Source: Roseiarcus sp963749715 (GTDB lineage: Bacteria > Pseudomonadota > Alphaproteobacteria > Rhizobiales > Beijerinckiaceae). From it: a stretch of 64,000 bases of DNA. A program made the position numbers and the translations under genes. Below, in pieces: positions 9,123-17,555 of this stretch. The stretch is taken from the NCBI GenBank assembly GCA_963749715.1, contig CAVVNR010000015.1, positions 262,745-326,744 on the forward strand, given 5' to 3'. The notes beneath the pieces were generated by a model, which worked only from the letters and a program-made list of their open reading frames with translations, had not been told where the DNA came from and made no database searches. The first letter of the stretch is position 1; the number at the start of each line of letters is the position of its first letter.

Positions 9123-10496
9123 TCACGCGTTCGACGTCAAAGCTCCGGGCAGCGCCGCGCGCAGTCGCGAGGGACCGGCGGGGGCGAGCTTCTTCACTGC
9201 GCTCGAAGCGGCGATCTGGCCGCGGTTGACGAAGGCCTCGTGGTTGCGCTCGATCTCGTCGAGGTCGTAGAGATAATTGACCATGATTCCGTAGGACTCG
9301 GCGAGCCCCTTAGGCGACAGGTCGCCCTGCCAGCCAATGCGCTCGAGGCTCGCGCCATTGCCGAGGTGAAACCGCGCGACCGAGTCCATCATCCGCCCGT
9401 CCGGACGGCGCGCTTTCAGGAAATAATAGGCCGCCAGCGGCTCGATCGCGGCGCGCAGCCGCGCCGCAACGCCCGGCGCCGTCGGCCAGTTGTCCTCGGC
9501 CGCCGCGGAAAGCGCGGCGTTCTTCAGTGGCGCGATCGCCGGATCCTCGGTCGTCTCGAGCCAGGCGCGGAATCCGGGCGCCGGCGAGAGCGTGACGAAA
9601 GTCTCGATCAGCGGCAGCTCGCGGCGGATCTCCTCAACCACCTGCTTGATGAGGAAGTTGCCGAAATTGACCCCCGCCAGACCGTGCTGGCAATTGGAGA
9701 TCGAATAGAACGCCGCGACACGCGCCTTGTCCGGGCTGACATGGGCGCGCTTTTCCGCGAGCAGAGGGGCGATCGCCGCGGGCGCGGAGAGCGTCAGCGC
9801 GACTTCGACGAAGATCAGCGGCTCGTCGACCAGCCGCGGGTGGAAGAACGCGTAGCATCGCCGGTCGGCCGGATCGATGCGCCGCCTGAGCTCGTCCCAG
9901 TCGCCGATCTCGTGCACCGCCTCGTAGCGGATGATTTTCTCCAGAAGCGCAGCCGGCGAGGACCAGTCGATGCGGCGCAACACCAGAAAGCCGCGGTTGA
10001 ACCAGGAGCCGAACAGATGCAGGAAATCGCGATCGACGATGGCGAGCGATGGGTTCTGGTTCATCAGCGCCAAGAGGTCGGCGCGCATCTCGACCAGCGC
10101 CGCGGTGCCGCCCGGCGCACGATTGAGCCGCCGGAACAGGTCGTGACGGCGCGGCTCGGAAGCGTAGTGGATTTCGCTCGCAGCCTCCTCGTCGTCGTTT
10201 GCGCTGAAGTTGGCGATGGCGCTCATGACCCGCTCGCGATCGGGCCCGAACTCGTCGGCGAGCGAACGAAAGAACGCTGGATGGTCGGAAGGATCGAGGG
10301 TGCGGTAGCGGCGCAGGATCTCGGCGGCGAGCGCGACCCCCGACGCCTCGCCCCGCCCCGCGACCAGCGCCCGGCAAGTCTCGACCAACGATTCGGCGCG
10401 GTTATCCGCATCCTTCGGCCAAGGCTTGATCTTGAGCACGGATCGGCCGCGATCGGCGATCGAGGCCAGAAGATCGTAAAAAAAGGCGTTGGACAT
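9123..10496 (-). CDS. Malonyl-CoA decarboxylase
   Basis: Converts malonyl-CoA to acetyl-CoA and CO2. The 457-residue protein shows the MCD pattern: a helical N-terminal domain from MSNAFFYDLLASI, a central motif SNCQHGLAGVNFGNFLIKQV, and the C-terminal catalytic part with RFHLGNGASLERI and SYGIMVNYLYDL. The conserved Ser and His of the GNAT-like domain fall in these segments. Length is normal for bacterial MatA-like enzymes. Malonyl-CoA synthetase and a dicarboxylate carrier, the usual mat operon partners, are not adjacent. A conserved membrane protein is upstream on the same strand, 87 bases away. Confidence 0.9.
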   Translation of the reverse strand: MSNAFFYDLLASIADRGRSVLKIKPWPKDADNRAESLVETCRALVAGRGEASGVALAAEILRRYRTLDPSDHPAFFRSLADEFGPDRERVMSAIANFSANDDEEAASEIHYASEPRRHDLFRRLNRAPGGTAALVEMRADLLALMNQNPSLAIVDRDFLHLFGSWFNRGFLVLRRIDWSSPAALLEKIIRYEAVHEIGDWDELRRRIDPADRRCYAFFHPRLVDEPLIFVEVALTLSAPAAIAPLLAEKRAHVSPDKARVAAFYSISNCQHGLAGVNFGNFLIKQVVEEIRRELPLIETFVTLSPAPGFRAWLETTEDPAIAPLKNAALSAAAEDNWPTAPGVAARLRAAIEPLAAYYFLKARRPDGRMMDSVARFHLGNGASLERIGWQGDLSPKGLAESYGIMVNYLYDLDEIERNHEAFVNRGQIAASSAVKKLAPAGPSRLRAALPGALTSNA

Positions 10497-10583
10497 GACT
10501 TCCTCGGCCTTGGCGGCGGCGCGCCAATCGGACGAGAGGCGATTGTCATGCGGGGCCGGAAGGGAATCAAGCCCGCCCGCTTT

Positions 10584-11339
10584 TCAGAACGGCGGCGGAG
10601 CGGTCCATTGGGCCCAGAGGTCGCGCAAGCGCGCCGTCCAGGCCAGATAGCCGCCAAGGCCGATCAGCAGCGCAAGCGTGATCGAACCCAGCAACATCAG
10701 GAACAGGCTCAGCGCTTCGCCGAGCCGCCGGACGAGCCGGCGCCTGGGCGGCGCTCCCCAGTCATCGACGGCGGCGTCGATCGCCTCGCCCACGCCGCCC
10801 GTCGGCGGCGACGAGGCCCGGGCGCGCCCACCGGCGATCGGCCAGGCCCGCGGCCCCCTGGCGTCGGCCGGGAGCGCTCTGGCGCCGGTCTGCGTCGGCT
10901 CGTTTTGGGCCTGCGCGTCGCGCCAGTCCGAGGCCAGCGCGCGCTCGCGCTCGATAAGACGGCGGGCGATGTAATTGGCGACCGCGGCGGCGATGTCGTC
11001 GACCGACTGGTTCTCGGCGATCAACACCCGGCCGTTGCGCGTGTCCTGATGGAAGCGATAGGTGCGCCGGTCGTGGGCCATGTCGACGAAGGCGATCATG
11101 TCGACGAACAGACGGGGATGATCGCCCCGCGCCAGCGCCAGATCGAACATGTCGACGCCCGGCGGCGCCTGTCCGACTACGGGTTTCAGCGCGCTTTCAA
11201 GCAGCGACAGACGGCCCATCTCGATTTCGCGCAGATCCGCGATCGCCTCGCCGCGTTCGGCGTTCTCGACCCGCGCCTGCCGGATCGCGGCTGCGAGGTC
11301 GGGCTGTGCGGCCAATTCGTTATCGGGCTTGTCGTTCAT
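10584..11339 (-). CDS. Conserved protein with one C-terminal membrane segment
   Basis: Start MNDKPDNELA at 11339 chosen because upstream codons in the open frame are arginine-rich shadow sequence. The 251-residue product has a soluble N-terminal domain (residues 1-125, with FDLALARGDHPRLFVDMIAFVD and HDRRTYRFHQDT), an Ala/Pro/Arg-rich linker, and one hydrophobic helix near residues 210-235 (LFLMLLGSITLALLIGLGG), which makes it a tail-anchored-like membrane protein. Proteins of this form recur in alphaproteobacteria, but I do not know a function. It lies 87 bases upstream of the malonyl-CoA decarboxylase gene and is divergent from psuG. Confidence 0.7.
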   Translation of the reverse strand: MNDKPDNELAAQPDLAAAIRQARVENAERGEAIADLREIEMGRLSLLESALKPVVGQAPPGVDMFDLALARGDHPRLFVDMIAFVDMAHDRRTYRFHQDTRNGRVLIAENQSVDDIAAAVANYIARRLIERERALASDWRDAQAQNEPTQTGARALPADARGPRAWPIAGGRARASSPPTGGVGEAIDAAVDDWGAPPRRRLVRRLGEALSLFLMLLGSITLALLIGLGGYLAWTARLRDLWAQWTAPPPF

Positions 11340-11527
11340 CGACCTTAAGGACGTCCGCGCTCTCCGCCGCAAGGGTAGCGCGAATCCGCACGCCCGCAAA
11401 CCGTTCGAGACGCGAGACTTCTTCCGGCGCCGCCGCCCCAAGGCGGCGCCATTGATCCCGGGCGGAGATTGCCGATAATCGCCGCCTGCGGCCGATCGCG
11501 GCCGCACGCGATGAAAGCGACAAAGCG

Positions 11528-12445
11528 ATGAGCGCCGCCGATCTTCTGGATTTTTCCGCCGAGGTCGCCGAGGCGCGCTCCGCCAAAAAGGCGATCGTGG
11601 CGCTCGAATCGACGATCATCACCCATGGCATGCCCTACCCGCGCAACGTCGAGACGGCGCTTTCCGTCGAGGAGGCGGCGCGCGAAATGGGCGCCGTTCC
11701 CGCAACCATCGCCGTCATCGACGGGCGTTTCCGGGTCGGCCTCAACCGCACGGAGATCGAGCGGCTGGGCGAGCTCACCGGCGGCGTCGTCAAGGCCTCG
11801 CGCCGCGATCTGGCGCTGGTTGCGGCGCGCAAGGGCTCAGCCGGCACCACCGTCGCGGCGACCATGTTCATCGCCTCCCTTGCGGGGCTGGAGATTTTCG
11901 CCACCGGCGGCATCGGCGGCGTCCACCGCGGGGCGGAGGAAACGTTCGACATCTCGGCCGATCTGGTCGAGCTTGCGCGCACTCGCGTCGCTGTGGTGTG
12001 CGCGGGCGCCAAGTCGATCCTCGACATCGAAAAGACGCTCGAATTTCTGGAGACGCAGGGGGTCGCGATCGTCGGCTACCGCTGCGACGAGTTCCCCGCC
12101 TTTTACGCCCGCTCGTCCGGATTCAAACTCGAGCACCGCTGCGACGGGCTTCGCGACCTCGCCCGCATGATCCGCCTGCAGCGCGACATCGGCCCCGGCG
12201 GCCTCCTGATCGCCAACCCCATCCCTGAGGATCACGCGCTCGAAGAGGCGGCGATCGAGGAGCGCATCGTCGAGGCGGTGGCGGAGGCGAAAGCGCAAGG
12301 GGTGGGCAAGAAAGAGGCAACTCCGTTCCTCTTGAAGCGCGTCGTCGAACTGACCGAGGGCAAGAGCCTCGAGGCCAATATCGCGCTGATCAGGAATAAC
12401 GCCATGCTCGCCGCCCAGGCGGCGGCGGAGCTGGCGAGGCTTTGA
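11528..12445 (+). CDS. psuG: Pseudouridine-5'-phosphate glycosidase PsuG
   Basis: Splits pseudouridine 5'-phosphate into uracil and ribose 5-phosphate in the cytoplasm. All signature blocks are present: ALESTIITHGMPYPRN, the manganese and phosphate-binding region with IAVIDGRFRVGL, KASRRDLALV with the catalytic Lys, FATGGIGGVHRGAE, and CAGAKSILDIEKTLE. The length of 305 matches PsuG. The start ATG at 11528 is the first after a purine-rich stretch. A PfkB-family kinase at 13356 is the likely partner pseudouridine kinase, separated by a DUF302 gene and a small opposite-strand gene. Confidence 0.93.
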   Translation: MSAADLLDFSAEVAEARSAKKAIVALESTIITHGMPYPRNVETALSVEEAAREMGAVPATIAVIDGRFRVGLNRTEIERLGELTGGVVKASRRDLALVAARKGSAGTTVAATMFIASLAGLEIFATGGIGGVHRGAEETFDISADLVELARTRVAVVCAGAKSILDIEKTLEFLETQGVAIVGYRCDEFPAFYARSSGFKLEHRCDGLRDLARMIRLQRDIGPGGLLIANPIPEDHALEEAAIEERIVEAVAEAKAQGVGKKEATPFLLKRVVELTEGKSLEANIALIRNNAMLAAQAAAELARL

Positions 12446-12528
12446 AGAGACCGGACCGAGCGGCGATTGATAAACGGCATTCCCGGCCGCCCTGCGGTTT
12501 GTGGTTTCCTCTCTCGGAGGCTTGGCCT

Positions 12529-12918
12529 GTGCAGAAAGAAGAAGGGATCGTCAAAATACCGAGCCATCGCTCCGTGGAGGAGACGGTCGATAAGCTGAAG
12601 ACCATTCTGCAATCGAAGGGAGTGACGCTGTTCGCGCTCGTCGACCACAGCGGCGAAGCTGAAAAGGTTGGAATGAAAATGCCTCCCACCAAGCTCTTGA
12701 TCTTCGGCAACCCGAAAGGCGGCACGCCGCTGATGCTGGCTGCTCCAAGCGCGGCCATCGATCTTCCGCTGAAGATTCTGGTCGCGGACAATTCGCAAGG
12801 AAAGGTGTGGATCTCCTACAACAGCGTCGAGTACCTGAAAGAGCGGCACGGCCTGCCTGAGAATCTGCTGCCAAATATCGCGGTCGTGCAGGCGCTGGCG
12901 GCCGCGGCCGGAGAGTAA
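12529..12918 (+). CDS. DUF302 domain-containing protein
   Basis: GTG at 12529 is preceded by TCGGAGG with 8-base spacing, and gives a 129-residue protein consisting of one DUF302 domain: SVEETVDKLKTILQSKGV, the segment LLIFGNPKGGTPLM, and the end KVWISYNSVEYLKERHGL. DUF302 proteins form small dimers of unknown role and often neighbour redox or sulfur genes. The upstream in-frame extension back to 12442 overlaps the end of psuG and is not supported by codon use. The gene is probably cotranscribed with psuG, 83 bases upstream. Confidence 0.8.
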   Translation: MQKEEGIVKIPSHRSVEETVDKLKTILQSKGVTLFALVDHSGEAEKVGMKMPPTKLLIFGNPKGGTPLMLAAPSAAIDLPLKILVADNSQGKVWISYNSVEYLKERHGLPENLLPNIAVVQALAAAAGE

Positions 12919-12949
12919 CGCCGCCGCCTGCCGCTTGTCGTTCGGGCTG

Positions 12950-13201
12950 TCATTGAGCAGGGGCGCCTTTGTTTTCCTGGTTGGGAGCTTTGGCGCTGTC
13001 CGGAAAACGGAAGCCGTTGTTTTTGAAAGCCAGGCCGGTGTCGTTGAGCCTGGGCGGGCCCGCGTGGCAGAAAGCGCAGGTCTTGCCCGTCTGCCGCGCG
13101 AATTGAGGCGTGGCGTCAGCCTTTGGCGCAGCGAATATCAACGCGCAGGCTGCGAACGAAGCGAGCAAGAACGCCATCTCGTAAACCCGGAAATTGATCA
13201 C
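12950..13201 (-). CDS. Small secreted protein with a CxxCH haem-attachment motif
   Basis: An 83-residue product starting at GTG 13201, which has a GGGGGGAG site 5-12 bases upstream. Residues 8-30 form a signal peptide (MAFLLASFAACALIFAAPKADA). The mature part holds CAFCH, the covalent c-haem attachment motif, followed by PPRLNDTGLAFKNNGFRF. This pattern resembles the first haem site of small multihaem or cytochrome c-like exported proteins, here with only one site. It lies on the opposite strand between the DUF302 and PfkB genes. No axial methionine is clear in the short tail. Confidence 0.6.
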   Translation of the reverse strand: MINFRVYEMAFLLASFAACALIFAAPKADATPQFARQTGKTCAFCHAGPPRLNDTGLAFKNNGFRFPDSAKAPNQENKGAPAQ

Positions 13202-13355
13202 GAACTCCCCCCAAGCGGACTCTTTTCGGTAGCTTACGCCGCTAGAATCGATTTCTAATTAACATCCGCCCCAAATTCGACCAGAGACTATCACGCCAAC
13301 CCTCGAACAAGCAGGCTCCGGCGCGCGCGCCTCCCGCATCCTCGTCATCGGCGAC

Positions 13356-14225
13356 GTGATGACGGACGTCATCGTCCGGCCGGACGGGCCGCTGGCGAAG
13401 GGATCGGACCGGCGCGCCAAAATCGCGTTCGAGCCGGGCGGCTCGGCGGCCAACCAGGCGGCGTGGCTCGCATCGTTTGAAGTCAAGGTCGATTTCGTCG
13501 CCCGCGTCGGCGCCGCCGACGTTGAGAGCGAGACGGCCCGGCTCGAGGCGATCGGGGTCGCGCCGCATCTCGTCGGCGACGCCGCGCTCGAGACCGGGAG
13601 GGTAATCGCGCTCATCGATGCGAACGGCGAGCGCAGCTTCTTCACCGACCGCGGCGCGAACGACGCGCTTCGAGCCGGCGACATCCTCGACGCGTTGATC
13701 GCCGACGCGGCGCTTGTCCATCTCTCAGGCTATTCGTTCTTCGCACCCGGCCCACGCGCCGCCGTTCTCGATGCGATGCGACGCTCGGGAGCAAAGCCGG
13801 TCAGCGTCGATCCAGCCTCGGCGGAGTTCCTGCGCGAGGCCGGGGCAGATAATTTTCTCAAGTGGACTCGCGGCGCCGCGATCCTGTTCCCCAACGCCGA
13901 CGAGGCCGCGATCCTCGCCGGCTCGGACGATCCGGAAAGCCAATGCGCGCGGCTCGCGGCGCTTTACCCGTTGGTCGTCGTCAAGCGCGGCGCGGCCGGC
14001 GCCGAGGCTGCGGAAGGCGCGCAGCGATGGCGTGTCGACGCGCTCAGGGTCGAGCCGGTCGACACCACCGGCGCGGGCGACGCTTTCGTCGCCGCCTTTC
14101 TTGCCGAGAGGCTTGTCGGCGAGGACGTTCAAGCTTCGCTCGAGCGCGCGGTCGCCGCCGGCGCCTTGGCGTCGACGACCGTCGGTGGAAGGCCCAAATC
14201 GGCCGGGGTTCGCTCCGACCGATAG
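13356..14225 (+). CDS. PfkB family sugar kinase, probable pseudouridine kinase
   Basis: A ribokinase-fold enzyme. GGSAANQAAWLA is the substrate-binding glycine block, and VDTTGAGDAFVAAFLAE carries the PfkB signature 2 with the catalytic Asp in GAGD. Its position 1.1 kb after psuG suggests it phosphorylates pseudouridine (PsuK), though ribokinase or other nucleoside kinases are possible. The in-frame sequence upstream of ATG 13356 reads RILVIGDVM, which is the conserved first beta strand, so the true protein begins earlier. No ATG, GTG or TTG exists between the stop at 13260 and GTG 13353, so a rare ATT or ATC start or an error is likely. Confidence 0.8.
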   Translation: MMTDVIVRPDGPLAKGSDRRAKIAFEPGGSAANQAAWLASFEVKVDFVARVGAADVESETARLEAIGVAPHLVGDAALETGRVIALIDANGERSFFTDRGANDALRAGDILDALIADAALVHLSGYSFFAPGPRAAVLDAMRRSGAKPVSVDPASAEFLREAGADNFLKWTRGAAILFPNADEAAILAGSDDPESQCARLAALYPLVVVKRGAAGAEAAEGAQRWRVDALRVEPVDTTGAGDAFVAAFLAERLVGEDVQASLERAVAAGALASTTVGGRPKSAGVRSDR

Positions 14226-14391
14226 AAACGATCGCTTTGGTTGATAGACTTGCGCCGATCGCTCCCTATACCTATCTTCGCGGTCAGCACAGTTTCGGAT
14301 CCAAGAACTCGCCGAAATTCCTCGTTCTCAACTCTGGATGAGCGGCAGTATTTCGGCAGCGCAGTTATTCTCTGTTCAACCAGGAGGGCTC

Positions 14392-15297
14392 ATGTCCATT
14401 CGTCCCGTCAAGAGCGTCAGCCAATCAAGACCGACCATGGAGGGGGCGGGCGTGCGCCTTCGCCGCGCCTTCGGCTTCGGCGAGACATCCGACTTCGATC
14501 CGTTCCTGATGATGGACGATTTCCGCGGCGATCGTCCTGAGGACTATCAGGCCGGTTTCCCGTGGCATCCCCATCGCGGCATCGAAACCATCACCTATGT
14601 TCTCGCGGGCAGCGTCGACCACGGCGACAGCCTCGGCAACCGGGGAACGCTCGGGTCGGGCGACGTGCAGTGGATGACCGCCGGCAGCGGCATTCTGCAT
14701 CAGGAAATGCCGACCGGCGACTCGAAGGGCCGCATGCACGGCTTCCAGCTCTGGGCCAACCTGCCCGCGCAGCTCAAGATGACCAAGCCGCGCTACCAGG
14801 ACGTTCCCGCAACCGCGATCCCCGAGGTGATCGACGACGACGGGACGCGCGTGCGCGTGATCTGCGGCGACTTCTGGGGCAAGTCCGGCCCCGTCGACGG
14901 CGTCGCCGCCGAGCCGCGCTATCTCGACGTCACCGTGCCGGCTGGCAAAAAGAAGCGCCTCAAGGTCGAGGATTTCCGCCAGGCCTTCGCCTATATTTTC
15001 GACGGCTCGGCCGATTTCGCCGACGCCTCGGCGCCGTTCGGGGCGCTACGCGAAGCGCAGATCGACGGCGAGGAGGTTCTGGTGCGCGACCAGGTCGGCA
15101 ACCGCTCGCTCGTCGTGTTCGGCGCGGGCGACGAGATCAGCGTCCAGGCGGGCGAGGAGGGCGTTCGCTTCCTCCTGGTCTCGGGCCGGCCGCTGCGCGA
15201 GCCGATCGCCTGGCACGGGCCGATCGTGATGAACACCCAAGACCAAATCCGCCAGGCGCTGAGCGATTTGCGCAGCGGAGCGTTCATCAAGAGCTGA
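14392..15297 (+). CDS. Pirin family protein
   Basis: A 301-residue bicupin. The iron-binding residues lie in FPWHPHRGIETITYVL and in GSGILHQEMP, the His-His-His-Glu set of pirins. Some family members have quercetinase activity and others act as redox-sensitive regulators. ATG 14392 is 5 bases after AGGAGG, so the start is firm. The gap 14226-14391 upstream would hold its promoter; I see no strong sigma-70 match. It is convergent with the glycosyltransferase gene and separated from it by a perfect hairpin. Confidence 0.9.
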   Translation: MSIRPVKSVSQSRPTMEGAGVRLRRAFGFGETSDFDPFLMMDDFRGDRPEDYQAGFPWHPHRGIETITYVLAGSVDHGDSLGNRGTLGSGDVQWMTAGSGILHQEMPTGDSKGRMHGFQLWANLPAQLKMTKPRYQDVPATAIPEVIDDDGTRVRVICGDFWGKSGPVDGVAAEPRYLDVTVPAGKKKRLKVEDFRQAFAYIFDGSADFADASAPFGALREAQIDGEEVLVRDQVGNRSLVVFGAGDEISVQAGEEGVRFLLVSGRPLREPIAWHGPIVMNTQDQIRQALSDLRSGAFIKS

Positions 15298-15307
15298 AGA
15301 TCCTGGG

Positions 15308-15325
15308 GGCCGCCGCGAGGCGGCC
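15308..15325. terminator. Hairpin between convergent genes
   Basis: The arms GGCCGCC and GGCGGCC pair perfectly over 7 bases around a GCGA loop. It lies in the 36-base gap between the stops of the pirin and glycosyltransferase genes. There is no T-run on either side, so it may act as a Rho-assisted or 3'-end-protecting stem rather than a classical intrinsic terminator. Confidence 0.5.
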
Positions 15326-15333
15326 TCCAACGC

Positions 15334-16539
15334 TCACCGCTCCAGCGCCTCGGCATAGACGCCGAGCGTATCGTGCGTCATGCGCTCGACCGAATAGGCT
15401 TCAGCGACCTTCGCCCGCGACCGCCGCCGGATGGCCTCGCGCGCCGAGGCGCCGAGCCCGAGCGCGGCCTCGATCGCGTCGGCCAGCGCCGCCGCATCGC
15501 CCGGCTGCACCAGAAATCCGGTGCGCAACTCGGCGTCCTCATAGGGCGGCGCGGCGATGATCTCGCGCGCCGGTCCGACGTCGGAGATGATGGTGAGCGC
15601 CCCCATCGCCGCGGCCTCGATCGCGGTGCGGGTCACGCCGTCGGCGTCGGCGGCGGGAAAGACCGCCGCCGCCGCGCCGATCAACGCCGCCGGCAGGTCG
15701 GCCGCGGCGCCGGCGCGCACGAGCATGGATTGGACGCCGCGCTTCTGAGCGAGCGCGTCGAGTTCGCGGGCGAACGCGGGCTTCGCAGCATCGCCGGCGA
15801 GCACGAAACGGACGTCGTCGAGGCCGCGGCCCTTGATCAGCGCCGCCGCCTCGATCAGCGTCTCTTGGCCACGGCCGGGCGCGAGCCGCGCCGGCGTCAG
15901 CACCACACGCTCGTGCGCCGCGACGCCCCAGGCCTGGCGAATGTCAGCGACCCGGCGTCCACTCACGCGTTCGGGTTGAAGCTTTGCGAACTCCAATCCC
16001 GGGCGGACGATTCTCAGGCGCGAACGCACGGCGGGAAAAAGGCCCGCCGCGCGCCGGGCGGCGAATTCCGATGCCGCGATGACGATGTCGCCCTCGGCGA
16101 CAGCGCTCTCGAAGCTGGTGCGCGGCGGCGAGCGCCCGCCATCGCTGGGAAGCGAAGTGACCAGCGGGCGCTTCGCCTTGCGGCAGGCCTTGACCGCCGC
16201 CCACGCCGCCCAGCGCGAGCGCGCATGCACGAGGTCGACCCGCTCCGAGTCGATGATGCGCTGGAGGCGGCGCATATTGAGCGTCATGGCGAGCGGGTTC
16301 TTGGTCGCCGCGGGAAAGCGGACGAAGAGACCGCCGATCGCCTGCAATTCGCCCGCCAGCTCGCCGGAATCGGTCGCCACCAGCGCCCGCGCGCCGGTCT
16401 CCGCCAGCGCCGCGGTGACGGCAAGCGTCGCGCGTTCGTCGCCGCCCGCGTCGACGGGAGGGACAATCTGCAAGATGGTCCGGCCGGCGAGCGGAGCGTT
16501 CGCCCCACGCCCGAACGGGGCGAGCGCGTCGACGCTCAT
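15334..16539 (-). CDS. Glycosyltransferase family 4
   Basis: A GT-B fold, GT4-type enzyme. The N-terminal half has LQIVPPVDAGGDERATLAV and the acceptor-side HARSRWAAWAA. The C-terminal half has PARLAPGRGQETLIEAAAL and RTAIEAAAMGALTIISDVGPAREI, the E-x7-E donor phosphate motif region. GT4 enzymes transfer sugars from nucleotide donors for lipopolysaccharide, capsule or glycolipid synthesis at the inner membrane. I chose start MSVDALAPFG at 16539; an AAGG lies upstream and the longer frame is Arg/Ala-rich shadow. No other polysaccharide genes adjoin, so the acceptor is unknown. Confidence 0.85.
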   Translation of the reverse strand: MSVDALAPFGRGANAPLAGRTILQIVPPVDAGGDERATLAVTAALAETGARALVATDSGELAGELQAIGGLFVRFPAATKNPLAMTLNMRRLQRIIDSERVDLVHARSRWAAWAAVKACRKAKRPLVTSLPSDGGRSPPRTSFESAVAEGDIVIAASEFAARRAAGLFPAVRSRLRIVRPGLEFAKLQPERVSGRRVADIRQAWGVAAHERVVLTPARLAPGRGQETLIEAAALIKGRGLDDVRFVLAGDAAKPAFARELDALAQKRGVQSMLVRAGAAADLPAALIGAAAAVFPAADADGVTRTAIEAAAMGALTIISDVGPAREIIAAPPYEDAELRTGFLVQPGDAAALADAIEAALGLGASAREAIRRRSRAKVAEAYSVERMTHDTLGVYAEALER

Positions 16540-16675
16540 GGGCCGCCGCGCCTTGACAAAAGCGGACGGTTGAACTCGCCGCGCCTGCTCGGCCAAGCCC
16601 GCTTCGCCGCGAGCGCCGGGGCCGAGGTTCATAGAGGCGCGGTCCGCGGGTCGCATCATCGGCAGCGAGCTCAAG

Positions 16676-17458
16676 GTGTCGGACGGACAGCCGCAGTTCT
16701 TCATCGTAGGGAAAGCCCCAAATCAACGGCGTATCGCCTTTCGCCGCCGCGCGCCAGTGCGGAGCGGAGACCCAAGCGTCATTTGGCTCAGCGGCTATCG
16801 CTCCGACATGGAATCGACCAAGGCGACCGCCCTCGACGCGGAAGCCGAGCGCCGCGGTCTCGGCCTCCTCAGGTTCGACTATTCCGGCCACGGCCGTTCC
16901 GAGGGCCGGCTCGAGGAAGGGACCATCTCGCGCTGGCTTGAGGAGACGCTGGCGCTGATTCGGGCCGAGAGCGAGGGGCCCCAGATTGTCGTCGGCTCGT
17001 CGATGGGCGGCTATCTCGCGCTGCTCGCCGCCCGCGCGCTCAATGAGGCGGGCGAGAAGGAGCGCATCAAGGGCCTCATTCTCATCGCGCCCGCGGTCGA
17101 CTTCACCGAGGCGCTGATCTGGGCGCGCGCGCCGGACGAGGCGCGCCGCGCGATCATGGAGGACGGCGCATGGCGAAGGCCGTCCGCCTATTCGAGCGAG
17201 CCCGATTGCTTCACCCGCGCGCTGATCGAGGACGGACGCAGGCATCTTCTGCTCGGCGGCATGATCCGGACCCGCGCGCCGACCGTGGTGCTGCAAGGCA
17301 TGGCTGACTCGGACGTGCCCTTCGCCCACGCGCTCGCGCTCATGCAGCGGCTCGGCGGCGACCCGGCGACGCTGACGCTGATCAAGGACGGCGACCACCG
17401 CCTCTCGCGCCCGCAGGACCTTGAGTTGCTGTTCGACGCGCTGAGCAGGATGGCGTGA
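16676..17458 (+). CDS. Alpha/beta hydrolase
   Basis: A 260-residue serine hydrolase starting at GTG 16676. The nucleophile elbow is GSSMGGYLAL, preceded by FDYSGHGRSEG, and the catalytic His is in KDGDHRLSRP near the C-terminus, with the acid probably in GMADSDVP. The fold and order match small cytoplasmic carboxylesterase-like proteins conserved in Rhizobiales. It is divergent from the glycosyltransferase gene (137 bases between starts). Substrate unknown. Confidence 0.85.
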   Translation: MSDGQPQFFIVGKAPNQRRIAFRRRAPVRSGDPSVIWLSGYRSDMESTKATALDAEAERRGLGLLRFDYSGHGRSEGRLEEGTISRWLEETLALIRAESEGPQIVVGSSMGGYLALLAARALNEAGEKERIKGLILIAPAVDFTEALIWARAPDEARRAIMEDGAWRRPSAYSSEPDCFTRALIEDGRRHLLLGGMIRTRAPTVVLQGMADSDVPFAHALALMQRLGGDPATLTLIKDGDHRLSRPQDLELLFDALSRMA

Positions 17459-17555
17459 AGACACTTCCCTTTGGAAAGGAAGGAGGAAAACCCCGATCCC
17501 ATTGGCTACCGCCCGGTTCGCACCAGGAGCGCGGCGAACGGCGTGGTCCTGAGCG

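Noticed and set aside
9240..11348. 702-codon plus-strand frame opposite malonyl-CoA decarboxylase
   Set aside because: It is antisense to a gene with strong family motifs and contains only charged low-complexity sequence.
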